Of a stretch of 5,954 nucleotides of DNA, positions 1-5,684 are shown one piece after another. Source of the DNA: Chitinophagaceae bacterium (lineage in GTDB: Bacteria > Bacteroidota > Bacteroidia > Chitinophagales > Chitinophagaceae). Position numbers and translations under genes: made by a program. Below the pieces are notes generated by a model. That model made no database searches and was not told the origin of the DNA. It saw only the letters and a list, made by a program, of their open reading frames with translations. The stretch lies in assembly GCA_016787105.1 (NCBI GenBank), contig JAEUVI010000397.1:1-5954 (forward strand), in the 5' to 3' direction. Numbering within the stretch: position 1 is the first letter of the stretch; each line of letters begins with the position of its first letter.

Positions 1-71
1 TAGGCAGGTGACTGCGCAGTGGCAGCTATTGCAAGCACTGAGAAAAAGCCTGCAAGAAATAAGCTTTTCAT
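1..71 (-). CDS. N-terminus of a secreted protein (partial, cut by the left edge)
   Basis: This reading frame starts at the ATG read from 71 to 69 on the minus strand and runs off the left edge after 23 codons. The visible residues read MKSLFLAGFFSVLAIAATAQ followed by SPA. This is a classic Sec signal peptide: Lys2, a hydrophobic core at residues 4-17, and an Ala-Thr-Ala/Gln cleavage site after residue 19, with the mature protein starting at Gln as is common in Bacteroidota. There is no Cys at the cleavage site, so a type I signal is more likely than a lipoprotein signal. The product is therefore exported to the periplasm, outer membrane or outside. Its function cannot be told from 23 residues. 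It lies downstream of the lysS terminator on the same strand, so it is probably a separate transcription unit. Confidence 0.72.
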   Translation of the reverse strand, partial: MKSLFLAGFFSVLAIAATAQSPA

Positions 72-137
72 TTTCCAGGTTTTTAGTTTTTGATAGAACT
101 ATGAAGGTAGGAAGTGTTTCCGAAAGCACAGCACGTC

Positions 138-172
138 AAAAAAATACCCGGTACTAATCAGTCCGGGTATTT
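138..172 (-). terminator. Rho-independent terminator of lysS
   Basis: A perfect 10-bp stem is formed by 142-151 (AAATACCCGG) and 163-172 (CCGGGTATTT) around an 11-base loop. Read on the minus strand the stem is followed at once by seven T residues (144-138). It begins about 22 bases past the lysS stop codon. On the plus strand the tail is only a mixed A/T stretch, so the element is best read as serving lysS. It separates lysS from the secreted-protein gene at the left edge. Confidence 0.85.
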
Positions 173-193
173 ATAATTATTATCAAAAGATTT

Positions 194-1723
194 TTATTCT
201 TCTGTAGTTTCTTTTTTCTCCGGCCGCATCATCGGAAACAACAAAACATCCTGTATAGAAGGCTGGTTTAATAAAAACATACAGATGCGATCAATACCAA
301 AACCAATACCTGATGTTGGTGGCATGCCATATTCTAATGCACGCAGAAAATCATGATCAATAAACATCGCTTCATCATCTCCACGTTCCATCAGTTTCGC
401 CTGTTCTTCGAAACGCTCCCGCTGATCGAGTGGATCATTTAATTCGGTATACGCATTTGCGATTTCTTTTCCGTTTACCATCAGCTCGAAACGCTCAACC
501 AAACCCGGTTTATCACGATGCTTTTTGGTAAGCGGGCTCATTTCTACCGGATAATCGGTAATGAATGTTGGCTGCACATAATGGTGTTCGCATTTCTCAC
601 CAAATATCATATCAATCAGTTTCCCCTTGCCCATTGTTTTATCCGCATGGATGTGTAGCTGGCGGCATACATCTCTTATTCCATCTTCATCCATTTTAGA
701 GATATCAAATCCTGTATGTTCTTTGATAGCATCGTACATAGTTACCCTGCGGTATGGCGCTTTGAAATCAATTTCTTTTCCTTCCACAACTGATTTGGTT
801 GTACCATTTACAGCCAGCGCTGCTTTTTCAAGTAACTGCTCGGTCGTTTCCATCATCCACAGGTAATCTTTGTATGCTACATAAAATTCAAGCACCGTAA
901 ATTCCGGATTATGGGTACGATCCATTCCTTCATTTCGGAAGTTGCGGCTGAACTCATATACCCAATCAAAACCACCAACAATTAACCGCTTCAGGTAAAG
1001 TTCGTTGGCAATACGCAGGTACATCGGTATATCCAATGCATTGTGGTGCGTGGTAAATGGCCTTGCAGCCGCGCCGCCGGGTATGCTTTGCAACACAGGT
1101 GTATCTACTTCCAATGCGCCGCGTTCATTCAGAAATTCACGAATAGCATTGATAAGTTTTGTTCTTTTTATAAATGTTTCTTTTACCTGCGGGTTTACAA
1201 TAAGATCCACGTAACGCTGGCGATATTTGAATTCCGGATCGGTGACAGCATCAAAAGTCTGGCCTTCTGCTTCTTTTACGATTGGCAAAGGCTTTAATGA
1301 TTTAGTAAGAATGGTGAGCTCTTTTACATGCACGGATGTTTCACCGGTTTTTGTTTTGAATCCATAACCTTTTACACCAATGATATCGCCGATATCCGCT
1401 AATTTTTTCCAGATAATATCGTAGAGCGATTTGTCCTCTCCCGGGCAAATATCGTCGCGCCGTATGTACAACTGTATTTTGCCATGGCTGTCCTGTATCA
1501 CTGCAAAGTTGGCCTTGCCCATATCCCTTACGCTCATGATGCGGCCTGCCAGGCATACATCTGCGAATTGCTCTTTGTTCTCTTCTGTATAATGTTCCTT
1601 TATATAAACAGAATTAGTATTTACAGGGTACAACGGTGCCGGATAAGGCTCTACCCCTGCCATTATCATTTCGGCCAGTTTTTCCCTGCGGATAATCTCC
1701 TGCTCTGAAAGCGATTGCTGCAT
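194..1723 (-). CDS. lysS: Lysyl-tRNA synthetase, class II
   Basis: This cytoplasmic enzyme attaches lysine to tRNA-Lys using ATP. The 509-residue product is full length for the bacterial class II form. An N-terminal anticodon-binding OB-fold lies at roughly residues 55-145 (VCLAGRIMSVRDMGKANF onward). The class II catalytic core follows. Motif 1 ends near Pro209 in EVDTPVLQ. Motif 2 is FRNEGMDRTHNPEFT at 262-276, with the ATP-binding Arg and the RNE signature. Motif 3 is GIGFGIDR at 472-479, with its invariant Arg. The LysRS-type blocks YPVEMSPLTKKH (391-402) and GKEIANAYTELNDP (418-431) separate it from AspRS and AsnRS. The start at 1723 gives the usual N-terminal helix and sits 17 bases from a good -7 box. 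No frameshift or missing catalytic block was seen. Its own terminator follows the stop codon, and it diverges from the HTH genes. Confidence 0.97.
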   Translation of the reverse strand: MQQSLSEQEIIRREKLAEMIMAGVEPYPAPLYPVNTNSVYIKEHYTEENKEQFADVCLAGRIMSVRDMGKANFAVIQDSHGKIQLYIRRDDICPGEDKSLYDIIWKKLADIGDIIGVKGYGFKTKTGETSVHVKELTILTKSLKPLPIVKEAEGQTFDAVTDPEFKYRQRYVDLIVNPQVKETFIKRTKLINAIREFLNERGALEVDTPVLQSIPGGAAARPFTTHHNALDIPMYLRIANELYLKRLIVGGFDWVYEFSRNFRNEGMDRTHNPEFTVLEFYVAYKDYLWMMETTEQLLEKAALAVNGTTKSVVEGKEIDFKAPYRRVTMYDAIKEHTGFDISKMDEDGIRDVCRQLHIHADKTMGKGKLIDMIFGEKCEHHYVQPTFITDYPVEMSPLTKKHRDKPGLVERFELMVNGKEIANAYTELNDPLDQRERFEEQAKLMERGDDEAMFIDHDFLRALEYGMPPTSGIGFGIDRICMFLLNQPSIQDVLLFPMMRPEKKETTEE

Positions 1724-1740
1724 ATTCTAAATTTGAAGCG

Positions 1741-1748
1741 CAAAATTA
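1741..1748 (-). promoter_or_regulatory. Candidate -7 box of the lysS promoter
   Basis: Read on the minus strand this is TAATTTTG, a perfect match to the Bacteroidota -7 consensus TAnnTTTG. It would place the transcript start near 1737, giving a leader of about 14 bases. No TTG is found at the expected 19-20 base distance upstream; the nearest (1763-1761) is only 12 bases away. The assignment therefore rests on the -7 match and its position. Confidence 0.45.
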
Positions 1749-1763
1749 AGTGATGAAGGCCAA

Positions 1764-1773
1764 AAAGCGCTTT
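1764..1773. promoter_or_regulatory. Perfect 10-bp palindrome in the divergent promoter region (possible operator)
   Basis: AAAGCGCTTT is a perfect inverted repeat in the 163-base region between the divergent lysS and HTH-protein genes. It lies about 15 bases upstream of the lysS -7 box and 14 bases upstream of the candidate -33 element of the HTH operon, so a protein bound here could touch both promoters. A 10-bp palindrome can easily occur by chance. No second copy was noticed elsewhere in the window. Confidence 0.2.
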
Positions 1774-1787
1774 AATAAAAGAAGCTA

Positions 1788-1818
1788 TTGGCAGTTTGCT
1801 GAATTTCGTCTAATTTAA
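1788..1818 (+). promoter_or_regulatory. Candidate promoter of the tandem HTH genes
   Basis: TTG at 1788-1790 is followed after exactly 20 bases by TAATTTAA at 1811-1818. This fits the Bacteroidota TTG-N19/20-TAnnTTTG pattern except for the last two bases. The predicted transcript start is near 1822, giving a leader of about 65 bases. The leader ends in an A/C-rich stretch just before the ATG at 1887, with no Shine-Dalgarno sequence. Confidence 0.4.
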
Positions 1819-1886
1819 TAAAGTGATGGTTTCTTCTTATTTCTCCCCCATGAAACAAAAAACCTTACCAAAACCAAACCAACACA

Positions 1887-2882
1887 ATGGCCGCAGATTC
1901 TGCACAGGATTTTCTATTTCAGCGCATACGTGAAATGATACCGCAGCATGTATCGCTGGTAGATACTGTTTCAGACCTGCTTAGTGTAAGCAGCGACAGT
2001 GCTTACCGGCGCATCAGGGGAGAGACCGCATTGGTATTGGAAGAAGCCAGATTACTCTGCAATCATTTTCATCTTTCTCTCGATCAGTTGCTGCAGGTAA
2101 ATAATAATTCAACTCTTTTTCAAAACACAACAGTTGATGCAAAGAACTATTCCTTTGATAAATACCTTGGCGATTTGCTGGCCCAGCTTAAATACATTGA
2201 AAGTTTTATTCAGAAAGAAATCATTTTTCTGACTAAGGATTTACACATTTTTACCAATGTTCTTTCGCCAGCTTTTTTTGCGTTCAAATATTTTTTCTGG
2301 CATAAATCTATTATACAGGATCCGGCCTACGCTACCAAAGGGTTCACACTTAATTGCCTGACCCCGGAAATATCCGCTTTGGCAGAAGATATGTCAAAAA
2401 CATATAATCGTATCCCTTCTACGGAAATATGGAACATTGAAGTAGCGAATAGTATTATTCTGCAAATAGAATATTATAAAGAAGCTGGCTTCTTTTCATC
2501 AGCAGCGGACATCCGTACTATCTATGAATCCGTGGAAGAAACGCTGATGCACCTGAAAGAGGAAGCGGAGCTGGGAACAAAATTTTACCCGGGCGAAAAC
2601 CCATCTGTAAAGAAACAGAACTTCAGGTTCTTTTATAACCGCATTGTATTAGGCGATAACGCAGTGCTGATTACAACCGATCATATCAAAACGGTATACC
2701 TTAACTACGACGTACTGGATTATCTCGTAACAAGAGACGAAAAATTTTGCAATGAAACACATGTAAAAATGCAGAACCTGATGCGGCGCTCTACTATGAT
2801 AAGTGAAACAGGCGAAAAACAACGCAATAGTTTTTTCAACATACTGCTTTCAAAAATACAGGAACGTAAGCGTCACTTATAA
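1887..2882 (+). CDS. HTH transcriptional regulator, first of a tandem paralogous pair
   Basis: This 331-residue protein is probably a cytoplasmic DNA-binding regulator. An N-terminal helix-turn-helix spans roughly residues 22-70; its recognition segment SSDSAYRRIRGE is at 35-46 and is followed by EEARLLCNHFHLSLDQLL. The pattern resembles XRE/BetR-like HTH domains. The remaining 250 or so residues have no domain I recognise. They carry blocks shared with the next gene: AFKYFFW (132-138), EIWN (180-183), QIEYY (193-197), AELG.KF (227-233), and LMRRSTMISETGEKQRNSFF (298-317). No signal peptide or membrane span is evident. The start at 1887 is supported because the product aligns from residue 1 with its paralog. 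The second gene starts 10 bases after this stop codon, so the two are very likely co-transcribed. The ligand and target genes are unknown. Confidence 0.87.
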   Translation: MAADSAQDFLFQRIREMIPQHVSLVDTVSDLLSVSSDSAYRRIRGETALVLEEARLLCNHFHLSLDQLLQVNNNSTLFQNTTVDAKNYSFDKYLGDLLAQLKYIESFIQKEIIFLTKDLHIFTNVLSPAFFAFKYFFWHKSIIQDPAYATKGFTLNCLTPEISALAEDMSKTYNRIPSTEIWNIEVANSIILQIEYYKEAGFFSSAADIRTIYESVEETLMHLKEEAELGTKFYPGENPSVKKQNFRFFYNRIVLGDNAVLITTDHIKTVYLNYDVLDYLVTRDEKFCNETHVKMQNLMRRSTMISETGEKQRNSFFNILLSKIQERKRHL

Positions 2883-2892
2883 ATACAGCGAC

Positions 2893-3894
2893 ATGAATGC
2901 CACCGAACTGCAGCAACAACTTTTTTCCAGCATTAAAAGAAAAATTCCGGACCATATATCTGCACCGGAAGAAATAGCCACAATGCTTGATGTAAGTGTT
3001 GACAGCGCTTACCGCCGTATACGGGGCGAAAAAGCTATCACACTCGATGAACTGCATAAACTATGCACTCATTATAAAATATCGCTTGACCGGTTGATGG
3101 ACATACAAACAGGCGGTTTCATGTTCCAGGGCAATTTGATCAACAGTGAAACTTTCCGCTTTGATGCATACCTCACCAACATTATGCACACGATGGCCTA
3201 CTTCAATAGTTTCAGGCAGAAAGAATTCTTTTATCTATGTAAAGATGTACCCATTTTTCACCAGTTTCATTCGCGGGAATATGCTGCTTTCAAATATTTT
3301 TTTTGGATGAAAACACTGATGAGTTTCCCTGATCTTAAAAATAAGAAAGTGAACCTTGATGAATACCCCGATGAAATATTTGAGCTGGGCAAAAAGAACC
3401 TGAACTTCTACTACCAGTTAGACACAAATGAAATATGGAACCTCGAAACGCTCAATGGCACACTACGGCAAATTGAATACTATGTGGATGGAAAAATGTT
3501 TGCGTCTAACCAGGATGCATTGAAAGTATATGAAGCACTGGAAAGCTATATCGATCATTTTGAAAAGCAGGCTGAACTGGGATATAAGTTTCGTGCGGAT
3601 GATCCGGAAAGAAAACCCATGGGCAAACTGAATGTGTATTTAAACGAATTCATTTTGCTGGACAATAATATGCTGATGGTAATGGATAATAGTAAAATGG
3701 TATTGATACCTCATACAGCTATCAACTACGTCAGCACCAGCGATGTTTCTTTTTGCGATTATTTTTACAATTATGCAAAAAACCTGGTGCGGCGATCTAC
3801 ATTATTAAGTGAGGTGGGAGAAAAAGAGCGTTCCCGTTTTTTTCGTATGCTAAGGGAAAAACTGAATAACCGCAAGCATGCTCTAAAACTCTGA
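2893..3894 (+). CDS. HTH transcriptional regulator, second of the tandem pair
   Basis: This 333-residue protein is a paralog of the preceding one. The HTH spans roughly residues 22-70, with recognition segment SVDSAYRRIRGE (35-46) and DELHKLCTHYKISLDRL after it. The C-terminal region repeats the same blocks at the same residue numbers: AFKYFFW (132-138), EIWN (180-183), QIEYY (193-197), AELG.KF (227-233), and LVRRSTLLSEVGEKERSRFF (298-317). A hand alignment needs no gap over 331 positions and gives 122 identities. The frame is open back to an ATG at 2803, which would add 30 residues. I chose 2893 because the product then begins exactly where the paralog does and does not overlap the upstream gene. 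The extra residues would be the upstream gene's 3' end read in another frame. Function beyond probable DNA binding is unknown. Confidence 0.87.
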   Translation: MNATELQQQLFSSIKRKIPDHISAPEEIATMLDVSVDSAYRRIRGEKAITLDELHKLCTHYKISLDRLMDIQTGGFMFQGNLINSETFRFDAYLTNIMHTMAYFNSFRQKEFFYLCKDVPIFHQFHSREYAAFKYFFWMKTLMSFPDLKNKKVNLDEYPDEIFELGKKNLNFYYQLDTNEIWNLETLNGTLRQIEYYVDGKMFASNQDALKVYEALESYIDHFEKQAELGYKFRADDPERKPMGKLNVYLNEFILLDNNMLMVMDNSKMVLIPHTAINYVSTSDVSFCDYFYNYAKNLVRRSTLLSEVGEKERSRFFRMLREKLNNRKHALKL

Positions 3895-3896
3895 TG

Positions 3897-3927
3897 TTGA
3901 AACTTAAGAAATAAGGTTTTATCTTTA
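3897..3927 (+). promoter_or_regulatory. Candidate promoter of the DUF4197 lipoprotein gene
   Basis: TTG at 3897-3899 begins three bases after the stop codon of the second HTH gene. It is followed after exactly 20 bases by TATCTTTA at 3920-3927, which matches TAnnTTTG in all but the last base. The predicted start of transcription is near 3931, leaving a leader of about 29 A/T-rich bases. This suggests the lipoprotein gene can be transcribed on its own, although read-through from the HTH genes is not excluded, as no terminator hairpin is visible between them. Confidence 0.5.
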
Positions 3928-3959
3928 CTTAACCTTTTTGAAAACAAAATTCAATACAA

Positions 3960-4667
3960 ATGAAAATTTATATCCTCACAGCAATTCTTACCTTCTCTCT
4001 TGTTTCATGTGATTCTTTAAAAATGGCTACAGGTTTACCATCAGGCACCGCAATAACTGAAGGTGAGGCCGGGCAGGGAATCAAAGAAGCATTGGCACAA
4101 GGCATTACAACAGCCGTTCTCAATCTCAACAAGACTGATGGTTTTTTTGGCAATGAGTTTTATAAATTATTCATGCCGCCCGATGCACAGAAGATTGTGA
4201 ATACACTGAATGATCTTGGTATGGGCAAACTGGTGGACAAAGCAGTATTGGCTATCAACCGGGGCGCTGAAGATGCAGTGGGATATGCCAAGCCCATATT
4301 TGTAGATGCGATAAAAGAAATGACCATAATGGACGCACTGAACATTGTGAAAGGACAAAAAGATGCCGCTACACAATACTTTAAATCAAAAACAACAGAA
4401 AAACTGATTGCCGCTTTTACTCCTTCTATAAAAAATTCATTGAATAAGGTAGAAGCCACAAAGTATTACGGTGATGTGGTAAACACATACAACAACTTTC
4501 CCACTACATTTAAAAAGATAAATCCCGATCTTCCCTCTTATGTAGTAGGTAAAGCAGTAGATGCATTATTTGACCAGATTGCAAAAGAAGAAGCGAATAT
4601 CCGCGCTAATCCTCTTGCAAGAACGACAGATATACTGAAGAAAGTATTTGGAAATGTTGGCATGTAG
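3960..4667 (+). CDS. DUF4197 family lipoprotein
   Basis: This is a 235-residue protein of the DUF4197 family, whose biochemical role is not established. Residues 1-16 form a lipoprotein signal peptide ending in the lipobox Leu-Val-Ser-Cys, with Cys17 as the lipidated residue. Family hallmarks appear in order: GIKEALAQGITTAVLNLNKTDGFF written in two parts (GIKEALAQG, 40-48; LNKTDGFFGN, 56-65), NRGAEDA (100-106), the MDALNIVKGQKDAATQYF stretch (124-141), and the C-terminal block from PSYVVGKAVDALFDQIAKEE (192-211) to RANPLARTTDILKKVFG (215-231). The family's usual ending is present, so the gene is intact. Only one acidic residue (Asp18) follows Cys17, so the acidic surface-export signal of many Bacteroidota lipoproteins is absent; a periplasm-facing anchor is inferred. 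It has a likely promoter of its own, and converges on the flavin reductase-like gene. Confidence 0.93.
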   Translation: MKIYILTAILTFSLVSCDSLKMATGLPSGTAITEGEAGQGIKEALAQGITTAVLNLNKTDGFFGNEFYKLFMPPDAQKIVNTLNDLGMGKLVDKAVLAINRGAEDAVGYAKPIFVDAIKEMTIMDALNIVKGQKDAATQYFKSKTTEKLIAAFTPSIKNSLNKVEATKYYGDVVNTYNNFPTTFKKINPDLPSYVVGKAVDALFDQIAKEEANIRANPLARTTDILKKVFGNVGM

Positions 4668-4677
4668 TTTTGGTTCC

Positions 4678-4722
4678 GGCGGGATTTGAAATAAAAAGAT
4701 AATTGTAAAACTTTATCCCGCC
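4678..4722. repeat. Inverted repeat at a convergent gene junction
   Basis: GGCGGGAT at 4678-4685 and ATCCCGCC at 4715-4722 form a perfect 8-bp, GC-rich stem with a 29-base A/T-rich spacer. AAAG (4695-4698) and CTTT (4711-4714) can extend the stem past a 9-base bulge. The right arm covers the last codons and stop of the flavin reductase-like gene. It could end transcription from both sides, but neither strand has a U-tract after the stem, so it is not a standard intrinsic terminator. Confidence 0.4.
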
Positions 4723-5591
4723 AGCAAGACCTGCCACGCTTCGTAAACTTTGTTACTGTCAAGCAATTTTTTGGCGTACCTGTGCAATTCCTTTTCCATT
4801 TCCTCAGGAGATAAGCTATAATACTGGATGATCTGCTTCAGGTGATTATCATCGAATGAAGGTTCGATAACAGGGTATTCATGCACATTCGCGAGCTGAC
4901 CGAGATTATTGCCCGTAAGTATTTTGCTGTTACGGATATTTTCGGGCAATGCATCAATTCCGATTCCCAGTTTAGTATTTGGCTTTTCTACCTCAAAAAG
5001 ATTGGTTTCATCCACTTTACAATACCAATCGCCACCCAACCTCGCGATATGGTGCAGTTTGCGTTGATTGATTTTTTTATGCTCATCTAAAATAGAATCG
5101 TCAATATGCATGCGCAGCACTTCGCAGATAACAAGATTACCGGCGCCGCCTTCATCACCCAGTTTTTTTATTTCAAGTACTTTACATTCCATTTTCACTT
5201 TACTTTCTTTCACCATTGGCGGTTTTACAATCGTTGCAGGCACGGCAGTAAATCCTGCTTTCAGAAATTCATTTACTTCCTTTGGAAATTCACAGCTTGC
5301 CAGGGACACCTGCTGCACCATATCATAGTCGGCTATATTAATTACTACTTCCGGCACCTCTTTTACGTTCTCCATCGTATGTTTTGTTGTATTATCTCTT
5401 ACTCTTCTTGAAGGAGAAAAAATAACTACCGGAGGATTGGTAGAAAACAAATTAAAAAAACTGAATGGACTGAGATTAATATTTCCATTCATATCAATTG
5501 TACTTGCAAAACATACAGGTCGCGGCGCGATAGCGTGTTGCAGGTAATTTTGCTTTTCAGCAGTAGTCAGGTCTTTAAGATCGAGAATCAT
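4713..5591 (-). CDS. Flavin reductase-like, FMN-binding split-barrel protein
   Basis: This 292-residue cytoplasmic protein belongs to the flavin reductase-like family, whose members are usually homodimers that bind FMN and act in flavin reduction or related redox steps. The FMN-binding split barrel spans about residues 12-190. Typical pieces are IAPRPVCFAST (21-31), the N-L-S-P-F-S-F-F-N segment (39-47), PPVVIFSPSRR (53-63), DNTTKHTMEN (66-75), and the late ARLGGDWY (183-190). Residues from about 195 form a C-terminal extension ending in a helical, charged segment (from 260). The start at 5591 places the barrel at a normal distance from the N-terminus. The substrate cannot be told from sequence. 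It lies 93 bases after a GH30 gene on the same strand but has promoter-like elements of its own. No signal peptide is present. Confidence 0.9.
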   Translation of the reverse strand: MILDLKDLTTAEKQNYLQHAIAPRPVCFASTIDMNGNINLSPFSFFNLFSTNPPVVIFSPSRRVRDNTTKHTMENVKEVPEVVINIADYDMVQQVSLASCEFPKEVNEFLKAGFTAVPATIVKPPMVKESKVKMECKVLEIKKLGDEGGAGNLVICEVLRMHIDDSILDEHKKINQRKLHHIARLGGDWYCKVDETNLFEVEKPNTKLGIGIDALPENIRNSKILTGNNLGQLANVHEYPVIEPSFDDNHLKQIIQYYSLSPEEMEKELHRYAKKLLDSNKVYEAWQVLLAG

Positions 5592-5605
5592 TGATTTCTG
5601 TTATT

Positions 5606-5613
5606 CAAACTTA
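5606..5613 (-). promoter_or_regulatory. Alternative -7 box for the flavin reductase-like gene
   Basis: Read on the minus strand this is TAAGTTTG, a perfect TAnnTTTG match. It would give a leader of only about 11 bases. No TTG lies 19-20 bases upstream. It competes with the better-spaced pair just upstream. Confidence 0.35.
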
Positions 5614-5622
5614 TAAATGCGG

Positions 5623-5652
5623 GAAAGGTAATCACTGAATTTCGCTCAACAA
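5623..5652 (-). promoter_or_regulatory. Candidate promoter of the flavin reductase-like gene
   Basis: On the minus strand TTG (5652-5650) is followed after 19 bases by TACCTTTC (5630-5623), which matches TAnnTTTG except for the last base. The predicted start is near 5619, giving a leader of about 28 bases. This would let the gene be expressed independently of the GH30 gene upstream. Confidence 0.4.
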
Positions 5653-5684
5653 TCCCTTTAATCATTTAATCTTAGTTCTAACCT

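Noticed and set aside
114..129. 6-bp hairpin with a 4-base loop upstream of the left-edge secreted-protein gene
   Set aside because: Short, includes a G-U pair, has no U-tract and no link to a known regulatory element.
627..1708. Several plus-strand open frames of 69-84 codons (627-866, 1005-1214, 1043-1297, 1484-1708) and a minus-strand one at 1341-1556
   Set aside because: All lie inside lysS in other frames, overlap each other and encode nothing recognisable.
1799..1808. CTGAATTTCG occurs here and again at 5635-5644, both in intergenic promoter regions
   Set aside because: The copies face opposite ways relative to their genes and fall at different places relative to the -7 boxes; a single 10-base coincidence in 6 kb is not evidence of a shared site.
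1850..1933. Short ORF of 27 codons starting in the leader of the first regulator and overlapping its start
   Set aside because: Out of frame, with low-complexity Lys/Pro/Gln/Asn codons from the A-rich leader, and no recognisable product. A leader-peptide role cannot be supported.
4160..5411. Open frames antisense to the DUF4197 gene (4160-4459, 4167-4376) and to the flavin reductase-like gene (4881-5090, 5068-5328, 5106-5411)
   Set aside because: Shadows of two well-supported genes, with no promoter or family similarity.
5657..5671. TTTAATC direct repeat (5657-5663 and 5665-5671)
   Set aside because: Two 7-base A/T-rich copies in an A/T-rich spacer are expected by chance.
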